Shown: in pieces, positions 19,827 to 29,430 of the stretch
Position numbering within the stretch: the stretch's first letter is position 1
Layout of the letters: the number at the start of each line of letters is the position of its first letter
From: Gardnerella coleohominis
Lineage (GTDB): Bacteria > Actinomycetota > Actinomycetes > Actinomycetales > Bifidobacteriaceae
Length of the DNA stretch: 64,000 nucleotides
Reading direction: 5' to 3'
Assembly (NCBI RefSeq): GCF_002896555.1
Contig: NZ_MNLH01000002.1
Location: forward strand, 186,001 to 250,000
Notes under the pieces: model-generated
Database searches by the model: none
The model's input: only the letters and a program-made list of their open reading frames with translations
What the model was told of the DNA's origin: nothing
Translations under genes and position numbers: made by a program

Positions 19827-19828
19827 AA

Positions 19829-20437
19829 GTGCGAAATACATCGTTATATGATGGCGCAATTGGTCGTCTTATAGATGCGTTTTCGCATTTGCCTGGGATT
19901 GGTCCTAAAGGCGCGCAGAGAATAGCATTTTATATACTTTCAGAACCAGATTCAGAAGTTCAATCTTTAATTGAAGCTATTAACGACGTAAAAGAAAGTG
20001 TGCGTTTTTGCGACATTTGCGGCAATGTTTGCGAGCAAAGTCCATGCAAGATTTGCGAAGATCCACGTCGTGACCATACGAAAATTTGCGTAGTCGAAGA
20101 GCCAAAAGACATTATGAGTATTGAGCGTACGCATGAATATTCAGGCGTGTACCATGTGCTCGGAGGAGCTATTAATCCTATGGCCAATATTGGTCCAGGT
20201 GATTTGAAAATTACTCAATTACTTGAGCGTCTTAAAGATCCATCTGTTAAAGAAGTTATTTTGGCTCTTGATCCAAATATTGAAGGCGAAGCTACAGTCA
20301 CATATTTGGGAAGACTTCTTGAGCCTCTTGGAATAACAATCACTCGACTCGCAAGCGGTTTGCCTGTTGGAGGAGATTTGGAATATGCGGACGAAATGAC
20401 GTTAAGTCGCGCTTTTTCAGGTCGACAATCTGTTTAG
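19829..20437 (+). CDS. recR: Recombination mediator RecR
   Basis: 202 aa, GTG start with AAAGGAGGAATAAAA just upstream inside the dnaX end. It has the HhH region [16 protein letters not shown], a zinc finger [16 protein letters not shown] and a Toprim domain (ICVVEEPKD...[12 protein letters not shown]). It works with RecF/RecO to load RecA at gaps. Translational coupling to dnaX is the classic arrangement. Confidence 0.97.
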   Translation: MRNTSLYDGAIGRLIDAFSHLPGIGPKGAQRIAFYILSEPDSEVQSLIEAINDVKESVRFCDICGNVCEQSPCKICEDPRRDHTKICVVEEPKDIMSIERTHEYSGVYHVLGGAINPMANIGPGDLKITQLLERLKDPSVKEVILALDPNIEGEATVTYLGRLLEPLGITITRLASGLPVGGDLEYADEMTLSRAFSGRQSV

Positions 20438-20546
20438 TATCTGACTAACGAAATAATAATAGAGCATAGTTGATAATCTGACTATCGAAGGGCTTAGTGC
20501 ATTAATGCGCATGAGATTTTGCAAACGTAAGGTCAAGGGGTGAAAA

Positions 20547-21311
20547 TTGGCTCTTATTGTACAAAAGTATGGCGGATCGTCCGTTGCGGATACGGATGCT
20601 ATTAATCGAGTAGCTAAGCGTATTCTTGACACAAAATCTAAAGGTCATGATGTCGCTGTTGTAGTTTCAGCAATGGGAGACACTACTGACGATCTAATAG
20701 ATCAAGCGATGAGTGTCAATGCTCATCCTCCTGCTCGCGAAATGGATATGCTTATGACAGCAGGTGAACGAATTTCTATGAGTTTACTTGCGATGGCTAT
20801 TCATGCTCAAGGATCTCACGCTTATTCTTTTACAGGCTCTCAAGCTGGATTTATGACAGATACGCAATATGGCGCTGCTCATATTCGTGCAGTTAAGCCA
20901 GATCGTGTTCGCAGAGCGCTTGACAAGGGCAGTGTTGCTATTGTTGCCGGATTCCAAGGAATTAGCGAAGTTGGGGATGACACTACTCTCGGTAGGGGTG
21001 GTTCGGATACTTCTGCTGTAGCTCTCGCAGTTTCTTTAGGCGCTGATATATGTGAAATTTATACGGATGTAGATGGAGTTTTTACTGCAGATCCGCGCAT
21101 TGTGCCGACTGCAAAGCGCATTCCTGTAATCGATTATGATTCAATACTTGAAATGTCATCTTGCGGATCGCGTGTGCTTGCTTTGCGCTGCGTTGAATAC
21201 GCTCAACGCTTTGGCATGCCTTTGCATGTAAGAAGCTCGTTCTCTCACAGGAACGGAACACTTATAGTCCCAAATAATATTGATCCGGATAATTTACCTA
21301 ATTTGAATTAG
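20547..21311 (+). CDS. lysC: Aspartate kinase, catalytic part only
   Basis: 254 aa from a TTG start; AAGGGG lies 8 bp upstream and conserved [15 protein letters not shown] begins there. Kinase motifs: KYGGSSV (phosphate loop), [39 protein letters not shown] and [15 protein letters not shown]. It phosphorylates aspartate for Lys/Met/Thr synthesis. It ends right after the kinase domain; the two ACT domains normally fused in this protein are encoded by the next gene. Confidence 0.93.
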   Translation: MALIVQKYGGSSVADTDAINRVAKRILDTKSKGHDVAVVVSAMGDTTDDLIDQAMSVNAHPPAREMDMLMTAGERISMSLLAMAIHAQGSHAYSFTGSQAGFMTDTQYGAAHIRAVKPDRVRRALDKGSVAIVAGFQGISEVGDDTTLGRGGSDTSAVALAVSLGADICEIYTDVDGVFTADPRIVPTAKRIPVIDYDSILEMSSCGSRVLALRCVEYAQRFGMPLHVRSSFSHRNGTLIVPNNIDPDNLPNLN

Positions 21312-21374
21312 AAAATATAAAAATAAAATACTGGCAGATAATATCAAATTATCTTCGAACTTAAGGCGGTAATA

Positions 21375-21944
21375 ATGGTAAATCATGATATTCTTTCGAC
21401 TATGGGTGATTTATTCCCTGATTTAGGTCAGGAAACTCCTGTTATTTCTGGAGTTGCACATGATCGTAGTGAATCAATGATTACAGTTCGCGGTATTCCA
21501 GATATTCCTGGTATGGCTGCAAAAGTATTTACAACTCTCGCAAAAGCAAATGTAAATATTGACATGATTGCGCAGGCAAGTGCTTCCACTGGTACGGCAG
21601 ATATTTCTATTACTGCTCCTGGAGCGTCAATGGGAGCGGTTCGTAAAGTTTTAGAAGAAGCGCATGATGAATTGAAGTTCACTTCTATGGATGTTGTTCC
21701 GGTAGTAGGAAAAGTAGCTGTTGTTGGCGTTGGTATGAAAACACATTCAGGTCTAGCTGCTACGTTCTTCACAGCTTTAAGTGAGCATGGTATTAATACT
21801 TTGATGATATCTACTTCCGAAATTCGTATTGCAGCTATAGTTCCAGTTGAACAAATAGATGAAGCTGTTCGCGCTTTGCATACTGCATACGGTTTGGATG
21901 CAAGTCAGGTTGAAGCAGTAGTGTACGGCGGAAGTGGACGCTGA
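21375..21944 (+). CDS. Aspartate kinase regulatory (beta-like) subunit, two ACT domains
   Basis: 189 aa, with AAGGCGGT before ATG. Two ACT repeats: about residues 36-105 (ITVRGIPDIPGMAAKVFTTL) and 115-185 (VAVVGVGMKTHSGLAATFF...GINTLMISTSEIRIAAIV). These match the C-terminal half of actinobacterial LysC, which binds Lys/Thr for feedback control. It lies 63 bp after the kinase-only gene. A separate, non-overlapping gene differs from the in-frame overlapping alpha/beta layout of Corynebacterium. Confidence 0.9.
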   Translation: MVNHDILSTMGDLFPDLGQETPVISGVAHDRSESMITVRGIPDIPGMAAKVFTTLAKANVNIDMIAQASASTGTADISITAPGASMGAVRKVLEEAHDELKFTSMDVVPVVGKVAVVGVGMKTHSGLAATFFTALSEHGINTLMISTSEIRIAAIVPVEQIDEAVRALHTAYGLDASQVEAVVYGGSGR

Positions 21945-22037
21945 AATTGGCGTTGAAATGTACTCGGGAATGTACTCGGAAATTATAGAAAACACAGAAA
22001 TATAGAAACCATACGTACTTATTTTAAGGGAGTATTG

Positions 22038-23105
22038 ATGACAATTATCAACGAAAAAGGCGTGAATGTGGCAGTACTTGGCGCAACTGGCCAAGTTGGT
22101 ATGGTAATGCGTCGCGTGCTTGACGAACGCAATTTCCCAATAAAAGATTTACGTTTTATGGCTTCCGCTCATTCTGCTGGCACAGTCCTACAATATTGCG
22201 GCAAAGACGTAGTCGTAGAAGATGTAGAAAAGGCAGATTTGCACGGAATTGACATAGCTATTTTTTCTGCAGGCGGCGGAACGTCAAAAATCTGGGCTCC
22301 AAAATTCGCTGAAGCTGGCGCAATCGTAGTAGATAATTCTTCGCAATGGCGAATGCATAACGATGTGCCTTTGGTTGTTGCGGAAGTAAACCCTGAAGAT
22401 TTAGATACAATTCCAAGAGGAATAGTAGCAAATCCAAATTGCACAACTATGGCTTGCATGCCTGTATTAAAGCCGCTTGCTGATGCTTTTGGATTAAAAC
22501 GTTTAATAGTTTCGTCTTATCAAGCTGTTTCTGGCGCTGGTCGAGCCGGAGCTTTGCAACTTATGAACGAAGCACAGTCTGCATTAAATCAAGGAGCAGA
22601 TAAACTCGTTTTCGACGGTAGCGCAATAGATTTCCCTGAGCCTACAAAGGTTGCTCGTACTATTGCTTTTAATGTAGTGCCTTTTATTGGTTCAATAGTC
22701 GATGACGGTTCTGAAGAAACTGACGAAGAACAAAAATTACGCAACGAAAGTCGTAAAATTTTGCATTTGCCAAATCTTGCAGCATCATGTACTTGTGTGC
22801 GCGTAGGCGTTTTCACTGGTCACGGTATGAGCGTAAACGCTGAGTTTGAGCATGATGTAACTCCAGACATGGCTCGCGAAGTATTGAGCAACGCTGAAGG
22901 AGTTGAACTTAACGATATCCCTACTCCTCAGCTAGCAGCAGGAAAATCTGCAAGTTATGTTGGCAGAATTAGACAAGATCAAGCAGTCGATGGAAATAAA
23001 GGATTGACGCTTTTCATTACTAACGATAATTTGCGAAAAGGTGCTGCATTGAATGCTGTGCAATTGGCTGAAATTATTGCTAAAAAGCGTAATTTCCTAA
23101 ACTGA
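22038..23105 (+). CDS. asd: Aspartate-semialdehyde dehydrogenase
   Basis: 355 aa from ATG 22038 after AAGGGAG. NADP-binding VAVLGATGQVGMVMRRVLD; the catalytic Cys in VANPNCTTMACMP at about residue 137; SYQAVSGAGRAG; and the substrate region CVRVGVFTGHGMSVNAEF. It reduces aspartyl phosphate to the semialdehyde. With the two preceding genes it forms a Lys/Thr/Met precursor operon. Confidence 0.97.
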   Translation: MTIINEKGVNVAVLGATGQVGMVMRRVLDERNFPIKDLRFMASAHSAGTVLQYCGKDVVVEDVEKADLHGIDIAIFSAGGGTSKIWAPKFAEAGAIVVDNSSQWRMHNDVPLVVAEVNPEDLDTIPRGIVANPNCTTMACMPVLKPLADAFGLKRLIVSSYQAVSGAGRAGALQLMNEAQSALNQGADKLVFDGSAIDFPEPTKVARTIAFNVVPFIGSIVDDGSEETDEEQKLRNESRKILHLPNLAASCTCVRVGVFTGHGMSVNAEFEHDVTPDMAREVLSNAEGVELNDIPTPQLAAGKSASYVGRIRQDQAVDGNKGLTLFITNDNLRKGAALNAVQLAEIIAKKRNFLN

Positions 23106-23157
23106 TTATGATTATATTGCGCTCGCGATTATGTAAGATTTTGCGTAAACTGGAATT

Positions 23158-23778
23158 ATGTCAATAGCATCTGAAGAAATACAGCAGCAACTCGATCGTA
23201 TAGTGGCACTTGGGTATCCGGATGTGGCAGATATGAGCGCTGCTGCATTCCGTTCTCTTGCTAAGCCCTTGATACAAGCGCTTGAGAAAAACGATTTAGG
23301 CACTAATATTCTTCTTGTTCCAACTCGCGAATTAGTTTCACCTGAATCTTTAATTTCAAGGACGAGTATAAATCGCATGGCAGGTTTTACGACTATGCCT
23401 CCGCGCGATATAGCTAGTTTTCTTCCACATGACGGCTTTGAGCCACCTGAAGGACCTTTTTACGTTGCTATTGACCCTAATGTTGGTACTTCTTATGTGA
23501 ACCGTGAGCCGGATGTAGCTCGTAAACTAATAGATTCGGATGAGCGTTTGCCTCTTACTTTAGAAGAAGGGTTAGCAATTGTTACTCAACATCCGGATTG
23601 GTTAGAAAATAAAAGTGGTTTTAATCTTTTAGGTTCTAGAAGTACTGATGGACGCGTCCCAAGTATTTGGATGAGTCAAGGAGCTCCGCGATTAGGAGCA
23701 GTGTGGCCTAATTCAAGGCATACTTGGCTTGGTAATGCTTATTGCACCGCTCGTAGAGGAGTTTCACTTTTACATTAA
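23158..23778 (+). CDS. DUF5701 family protein, function unknown
   Basis: 206 aa. The sequence (RMAGFTTMPPRDIASFLP, FYVAIDPNVGTSYVNREPD, IWMSQGAPRLGAVWPNSRHTWLGNA) matches the actinobacterial DUF5701 family. It has no membrane segment or recognised catalytic motif. No good ribosome site precedes ATG. It follows asd by 52 bp but its role is unknown. Confidence 0.8.
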   Translation: MSIASEEIQQQLDRIVALGYPDVADMSAAAFRSLAKPLIQALEKNDLGTNILLVPTRELVSPESLISRTSINRMAGFTTMPPRDIASFLPHDGFEPPEGPFYVAIDPNVGTSYVNREPDVARKLIDSDERLPLTLEEGLAIVTQHPDWLENKSGFNLLGSRSTDGRVPSIWMSQGAPRLGAVWPNSRHTWLGNAYCTARRGVSLLH

Positions 23779-23952
23779 AGGTATTGCAATTTATAACATT
23801 TATTAATTATCTTTTAACTTTCACAATGGTGTGTTTGGAAGATAATTTTAGTAATATTGTGATAACAAGTTATCGCGTTGATTAAAGAATTTTTAAATTT
23901 ATTTAGGCGTATCGTATTTTTATAAATCATAAGTTAATAATGAAGGTGGATC

Positions 23953-24654
23953 GTGTCGTATATAACGTTTGATCATGTTGTTAAAGAGTACCCATCTGGA
24001 TCTAGCGTTGTTCGTGCTCTTGATGATGCTAGTTTTACAGCTGAAGTTGGTCAACTTACAGTAATCCTTGGGGCATCAGGTGCTGGAAAAACTACGGCAT
24101 TAAATATTTTGGGCGGTATGGATACTGCAACCAGCGGCAAAGTTATGGTTGGCGATTGCGATGTAACTAAGCTTAATGCCAAGGGTTTGGTGAAGTATCG
24201 TCGTGAAGATATAGGATTTGTTTTCCAATTCTATAATCTTGTTCCAAATCTTACTGCTTTAGAAAACGTTGAACTCGCGTCACAGATTTGTGCAGACCAT
24301 TTCGATCCAGCCCAAACACTTATTGATGTGGGATTGGAAGATCGAATTAATAATTTCCCTTCGCAGCTTTCCGGAGGCGAACAGCAGCGCGTATCTATTG
24401 CACGAGCTCTTGCAAAAAAGCCTAAATTATTGTTATGCGATGAGCCTACCGGCGCTTTGGATTATGAAACAGGTAAATCAGTTTTGCAATTATTGCAAGA
24501 TATTTGCAGATCCGAAGGCATGACTGTGTTAATTATTACACATAATGCTGCAATCGCGCCTATGGCACATAAAGTTGTGCGTTTTCACTCTGGCAAAGTG
24601 ATAAGCGAAACTGTGCAAGAAAATCCTACCGCAATTGCGAATATCGAGTGGTGA
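23953..24654 (+). CDS. ABC transporter ATP-binding protein, MacB/LolD type
   Basis: 233 aa, GTG start after AAGGTGG. Walker [14 protein letters not shown]-loop [10 protein letters not shown], signature [15 protein letters not shown], Walker [14 protein letters not shown]-loop IITHNAA. The family powers extracytoplasmic FtsX/MacB-type permeases that move or release substrates outside the membrane rather than importing them. The cognate permease starts 6 bp downstream. Confidence 0.95.
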   Translation: MSYITFDHVVKEYPSGSSVVRALDDASFTAEVGQLTVILGASGAGKTTALNILGGMDTATSGKVMVGDCDVTKLNAKGLVKYRREDIGFVFQFYNLVPNLTALENVELASQICADHFDPAQTLIDVGLEDRINNFPSQLSGGEQQRVSIARALAKKPKLLLCDEPTGALDYETGKSVLQLLQDICRSEGMTVLIITHNAAIAPMAHKVVRFHSGKVISETVQENPTAIANIEW

Positions 24655-24660
24655 TATGCA

Positions 24661-27432
24661 ATGTGTGCTAAGAGTGTAACGGATAAAAGTGTAACGTTAA
24701 AAAAATCAGACGATGAAATCACAAATCGTGAAGAAAGGCGCAAAAATACTAATAGGAATAGGCGCAATCATTCGATTCTTCCAATAGTTTTTATTAGTGC
24801 CGTGCGAATGTGGGCACATGAGTGGCGTAGATTTTGCATATTAGCTGTTATAGCAATGCTTGGCGTTGCTGTTATGACAGGTATTTACGCTGGATGCAAC
24901 GATATGCTTCTCGGCGCTAACGATATGTACGACAAGCTTAATTCTTATGATTTACAGATTGTGTCTACATTGGGATTAACGAAAGAAGACGTTGATTCAG
25001 TTAGTAAATTGCCAAGTGTAAAAGAAGTCGATGCAGAAAAATCCTGGAAAGCTACAGCTAAGCCATTAGGTGACAATACTGATTCATATGCTTTGAATCT
25101 TATTCAATACGATCATGCTAATAAAAGTATAAATCGCTTACATTTGTTGCATGGGAATATGCCTAAGAATAATTCTGAAGCTGTTGTAACACAAAGATTT
25201 TTACACGACAGCGGATTGCGTATTGGAAGTATAATCAACGTAAATATAGAAAAAGATGAAAAAACTTCCGAAAATTACAAGCTGCGTATTGCGGGTAGTG
25301 TGCTTGATAGTGATGATTTGGGTAACGCAAACGGATACCAATCTAAGGCTTTTCGTAATTCTGTTACTTCAAGATATAAAGTTTTTACTTCTGCTGTGCC
25401 AAGTAATTCAAAAGATTCTCCATATACAGCAATATCTGTAAAGCTAAATAAATCTCATAGCGTTAATGTTTTTTCGCAATCCTATAGAAATATTGTTGAA
25501 AAGGCATCTGAACAAATTCGAGATAAAGTAGAAGAAAAACGTGAAAAAGAGCGGCGCAATCAAGTTGTTGATGATTACACAAATAAAGAAGTAGATCGAG
25601 CTATAGCTAATATTCCAACACTTAAAAACGCTCCTTCTGAAATCATTGAGAATAGTCGAAATCAGATTCGTAAAAATATCAAAAAAGAAGTAGAAAAACG
25701 AGTTCCTCAAGCTAGATGGCATATTATTACTCGAATATCGAATGGCAGCTATGCGAGTTTGAGATCTGATGTTGCATCAATACAATCTCTCGGATACGCT
25801 TTTCCAGCCGTTTTTCTCGTTGTCGCTATGATGATGAGTTTAACTGCTATGGCTCGCATGGTCGAAGAAGAACGAGGTTTGATTGGCACTTATTTAAGTT
25901 TGGGCTACGGTAGAACGGCTGCTGTAACTAGACATGCTTTCTTCGCTATTTTTGCTTGCTTTATAGGCGGTGGAATTGGCGATATTGTGGGCTTTTTGGC
26001 TATACCATCGCTTTTGCTTAAAATTTTGCGTGGATTATACACAGTGCCAGGAGTAACGCTAAGATACGACTGGTTATATGGTTCTTTATGTGTATTTGCG
26101 TTCGTAATACCTGTTGCAATATGCACGATAGTTGTGAGTTGGAAAGAAACCAAGCAAGTACCTGCAGCTTTATTAAGGCCAAAATCTCCTAAAGCTGGTT
26201 CACGTGTGCTTCTTGAAAGATTGCCATTCATATGGAATCGTCTTAGTTTCTTAAATAAAGTTGCTATACGTAATCTGGCTCGTTTTAAAGGCCGATTATG
26301 CATGACTATCGGTGGAGTTGCAGGTTGCACCGCGCTTATAGTGTGTGCTCTAGCTTTGAACGATACAGTAGCCACTTTAGGTATTCGTCAATATGATGGA
26401 ATTTATAAATACGATATGATCGCTATTTCATCTACTGATTCGTTTAAAAATATTAAGAAAATAGTTGATAAAGATCATTCTAAAAATCTTATTGAAACTA
26501 TACTTCCTGCATATGTGAGTTCTGGAGAAATTTCCAAAGTAAAGTCAAATTCTGCAAATGATAAATCTGAGAATCGTAGCGTTGGAGATTCTGAGAGCGT
26601 TCAAATGATTGTAGTCAAAGACGTGAATACTTTGTCTAAAATAGTGAAATTGCAGGATATAGATAATAATTTTAAAAATATCGTGCTTAATGATGAGGCT
26701 CCTTTGCTTTCACAAAGTGCTGCAGCTTCATTAGATATTTCGCGAGATAGTGAAATTTCTATAACTAATGTTTCTCTTAAACGCGCAAAAGTACGTGTGC
26801 GAGCAATTGTGCGCAATCTTATTGGGTCTAATATGTATATGACTTCGCGTTGCTACGAACGTCTATTTGGAGTTAAAAGTAATGAAAAAGTAGATCAAAA
26901 CGCATTTTTGCTTCGTTTGCGTGGAAATAATGATGAAAAAATAAAGTATGCTGAAAAGTTTGCTGATTTTGATGGCGTGCTTTCAGTAATGAATATTGCT
27001 CGAATGAAGCGTGACTTCAGTTTCGATTTAATGAATGCTGTAGTTGGACTTATAGTTACGCTTGCAGCAGGACTAGCTTTAGCAGTTCTGTTTACGCTAG
27101 CAAGTACTAATATTTCTGAGCGCACTCGTGAAATAGCAACTTTGAAAGTACTAGGTTTTTATAAGCGAGAAGTGCATGCTTATGTTCATAAAGAAATGCT
27201 TACTCTAACGATTATTGGTATTTTACTTGGATTGCCTTTAGGAAGACTTATTGCAGGGTTGCTTACTAGTGCTTTGCGTATGCCATCTTTGTATTTTGAA
27301 GTTGAGGTAGCTCCATTAAGTTACTGTATTGCTGCACTTATTACGTTAATATTTGCTTTAATCGTGCAATGGTCAACTAATCCAGCTTTGGATCGAATCG
27401 ATCCTGTTAGCTCGCTTAAAAGCGTTGAATAG
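24661..27432 (+). CDS. ABC transporter permease, FtsX/MacB type with large extracytoplasmic domain
   Basis: 923 aa. A basic cytoplasmic N-terminus precedes the first membrane helix (FCILAVIAMLGVAVMTGIY). A large outside domain follows, including a charged helical stretch (about residues 285-350, rich in EK/KE) likely to form a coiled coil. Two FtsX core blocks are present, near residues 385-490 and at the C-terminus (NISERTREIATLKVLGFYKREV). Two FtsX blocks in one chain mean it may act without a second permease. Substrate unknown; a peptide, lipoprotein or antimicrobial role is only a guess. Confidence 0.9.
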   Translation: MCAKSVTDKSVTLKKSDDEITNREERRKNTNRNRRNHSILPIVFISAVRMWAHEWRRFCILAVIAMLGVAVMTGIYAGCNDMLLGANDMYDKLNSYDLQIVSTLGLTKEDVDSVSKLPSVKEVDAEKSWKATAKPLGDNTDSYALNLIQYDHANKSINRLHLLHGNMPKNNSEAVVTQRFLHDSGLRIGSIINVNIEKDEKTSENYKLRIAGSVLDSDDLGNANGYQSKAFRNSVTSRYKVFTSAVPSNSKDSPYTAISVKLNKSHSVNVFSQSYRNIVEKASEQIRDKVEEKREKERRNQVVDDYTNKEVDRAIANIPTLKNAPSEIIENSRNQIRKNIKKEVEKRVPQARWHIITRISNGSYASLRSDVASIQSLGYAFPAVFLVVAMMMSLTAMARMVEEERGLIGTYLSLGYGRTAAVTRHAFFAIFACFIGGGIGDIVGFLAIPSLLLKILRGLYTVPGVTLRYDWLYGSLCVFAFVIPVAICTIVVSWKETKQVPAALLRPKSPKAGSRVLLERLPFIWNRLSFLNKVAIRNLARFKGRLCMTIGGVAGCTALIVCALALNDTVATLGIRQYDGIYKYDMIAISSTDSFKNIKKIVDKDHSKNLIETILPAYVSSGEISKVKSNSANDKSENRSVGDSESVQMIVVKDVNTLSKIVKLQDIDNNFKNIVLNDEAPLLSQSAAASLDISRDSEISITNVSLKRAKVRVRAIVRNLIGSNMYMTSRCYERLFGVKSNEKVDQNAFLLRLRGNNDEKIKYAEKFADFDGVLSVMNIARMKRDFSFDLMNAVVGLIVTLAAGLALAVLFTLASTNISERTREIATLKVLGFYKREVHAYVHKEMLTLTIIGILLGLPLGRLIAGLLTSALRMPSLYFEVEVAPLSYCIAALITLIFALIVQWSTNPALDRIDPVSSLKSVE

Positions 27433-27514
27433 TAACACAAATCGTGAAATATGTAATGAAATAGTTAAGGGTACCTATAAAATTGGGAATTCGTGGTAAA
27501 CAAGGAATGGAGTT

Positions 27515-29104
27515 ATGGTAATGAGCAGTATTGTCGATAGTGGCACAAAAGCGGATTCTAACAGTACAGAATCTTCTGCTGCAGAAACCAGTAGTAATCC
27601 ATCCGATATTCAAAAATCTTCTGGAAAGTCATCTAATGACGCTAGCAATACTAATGACGCTAGCAATAAGATGGAAAGAAGTCTTACTAAGCGTCACGTG
27701 CAATTTATTGCTATTGGTGGAACAATTGGTACAGGCTTGTTCCTTGGTTCTGGAAAATCTATTAGCTTAACAGGCCCGAGTATCGTATTTGTTTACATTA
27801 TTGTTGGATTGATTATGTTCCTGCTGATGCGTGGCATTGGCGAACTTATGTATAAGGATCCGAACCAGCATACTTTTATTAGTTTTATCACGCGCTATCT
27901 TGGCAGAGGTTGGGGTAATTTTGCCGGATGGTCGTATTGGTTTGTACTTGTGCTAATTGGCATGAGTGAAATTACGGCAGTTAGTACGTATTGCGTTACA
28001 TTCTTCCAAACTTTCGATATTGATGTAAGTCATTGGAAATGGTTGATAGAAGTAGTATTTTTAGCTGCTTTAGTGTGCATAAATTTGGTAGCTGTAAAGC
28101 TATTTGGAGAAACTGAGTTTTGGTTCTCAATGATTAAAATCACGCTAATTGTTGTTCTTATTGCTACAGCAATCGTCATGGCTTTAATCGGATATCATTA
28201 CTCTGCAACTCCTTTGCATGGTGGTGTAATAAGTCCTGCTGGTCACGCTGGATTAGATAATATTTTCAATAATTTCTCGCTTATGCCAAACGGCTGGCTT
28301 GCTTTCTTGATGAGCTTCCAAATGGTGTTTTACGCGTACCAGCTTATTGAGTTTGTTGGTGTGACTGTTTCGGAAACTAAGAACCCTCGTCAGGTTTTGC
28401 CAAAGGCTATTAACGAGATTATTGTGCGCGTACTGGTTTTCTATGTTGGCGCTCTTATAGCGATTATGCTTATTGTGCCGTGGCAGCAGTTTAAGGCTAC
28501 GAATGCAGAAGGCGTATTTATGTCGCCATTCATTATGGTGTTCCAGTATGCTGGAGTGCAGTGGGCTTCTGCGCTTGTGTTCTTTGTGGTTATTACAGCC
28601 GCTTCTTCTGCACTTAATTCTTTGTTGTATTCTGCTGGTCGCCACATGTATCAGATTGCTCTTGAGTCACCTTCGCCTCTTTTGGGTAAGTTGCGTAAGG
28701 TTTCGCGTACTAAGGTTCCTGCTAATGCGATTTTGTTCTCAGCTGCTTTGATTCTTCTTTCGCCAATTATTAATTCGATTCCTGGCGTTCACGGTGCGTT
28801 TATTTTGTTTGCTTCTGCTTCTTCTGCGGTAATAATCATGATTTATATTTTGATTATGGTTACGCATCGTAAGTATCGTGAATCTGCTGATTTTCTGCCA
28901 GACGGTTTTGTTATGCCGCATTATAAGCTTTTGAATTCGATTACTATAGCGTTCTTTGTTTTTGTGTATGTGACTTTGTTTATTAGCGACGATACGCGTG
29001 CTTCTGCAATTGGCGGCTTAGTGTGGCTCGCATTGTTCGGTGGATACTGTGCCTTGCATCAGCATTGGCAGAATCGCGATTTAGCTAAAGCATTAGGCAA
29101 ATAA
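27515..29104 (+). CDS. Amino-acid permease, AAT/APC family
   Basis: 529 aa. A Ser/Asn/Asp-rich cytoplasmic tail of about 52 residues contains a perfect 18-bp tandem duplication (27633-27668, DASNTNDASN). Conserved APC sequence starts at KRHVQFIAIGGTIGTGLFLGSG, with about 12 membrane helices. ELMYKDPNQHTFISF and FEIVGVTVSE-like EFVGVTVSETKNPRQVLPKA match the AAT subfamily (GabP/RocE/CycA relatives). It is a proton-driven importer; the amino acid cannot be decided. A nearby second ATG (27521) is an alternative start. Confidence 0.92.
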   Translation: MVMSSIVDSGTKADSNSTESSAAETSSNPSDIQKSSGKSSNDASNTNDASNKMERSLTKRHVQFIAIGGTIGTGLFLGSGKSISLTGPSIVFVYIIVGLIMFLLMRGIGELMYKDPNQHTFISFITRYLGRGWGNFAGWSYWFVLVLIGMSEITAVSTYCVTFFQTFDIDVSHWKWLIEVVFLAALVCINLVAVKLFGETEFWFSMIKITLIVVLIATAIVMALIGYHYSATPLHGGVISPAGHAGLDNIFNNFSLMPNGWLAFLMSFQMVFYAYQLIEFVGVTVSETKNPRQVLPKAINEIIVRVLVFYVGALIAIMLIVPWQQFKATNAEGVFMSPFIMVFQYAGVQWASALVFFVVITAASSALNSLLYSAGRHMYQIALESPSPLLGKLRKVSRTKVPANAILFSAALILLSPIINSIPGVHGAFILFASASSAVIIMIYILIMVTHRKYRESADFLPDGFVMPHYKLLNSITIAFFVFVYVTLFISDDTRASAIGGLVWLALFGGYCALHQHWQNRDLAKALGK

Positions 29105-29430
29105 GTTTAAATATGCGCATGCGTTGATATGCGCATGTGTTGATTTTGCATGCTCTAATATGCAAAAGATAGTTACTAAAAATAAAAAATAGTTACTAAA
29201 AATAAAAGATAATTATCGTTATCAATATCATTTTTGTAATATTTGCGTGTTTTTTGCGTCTAACTATATCAATCTACTTGATATATCGATATCATGATGA
29301 TTAGTGTCTGTTTGAGGGATAGTGCATATAAGGGGAATGCACTATAGATGCGAAATTTTGATTAGTGAATTATTAGTTAATAATTAAAAGATTTTTGCGC
29401 ACTAAGTAGGGGAGTGCGGAAGGAGATGCG
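29105..29430. other. Iron-operon upstream region
   Basis: 326 bp without a gene. It has a 17-bp direct repeat ATATGCGCATG-GTTGAT near 29112-29146, two and a half tandem copies of a 20-bp AGTTACTAAAAATAAAA-type unit (about 29167-29210), overlapping GATAAT/TATC hexamers (29208-29230) and TGATATATCGATATCA (29279-29294). The hexamers resemble a Fur-type box. Confidence 0.6.
29208..29230. promoter_or_regulatory. Candidate Fur-like iron box
   Basis: GATAATTATCGTTATCAATATC-like sequence contains a run of GATAAT-type hexamers in both orientations. It lies about 200 bp before the FTR1 gene. No DtxR-type TTAGGTTAGGCTAACC site is seen. The site is a prediction from hexamer resemblance only. Confidence 0.4.

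Noticed and set aside
20438-20546. Lysine riboswitch before lysC
   Set aside because: Only about 110 bp with no L-box core and no multi-stem structure.
25444-25722. Antisense frames in the FtsX permease and other long genes
   Set aside because: Shadows of well-supported genes; composition follows the sense-strand codons and no ribosome sites fit.
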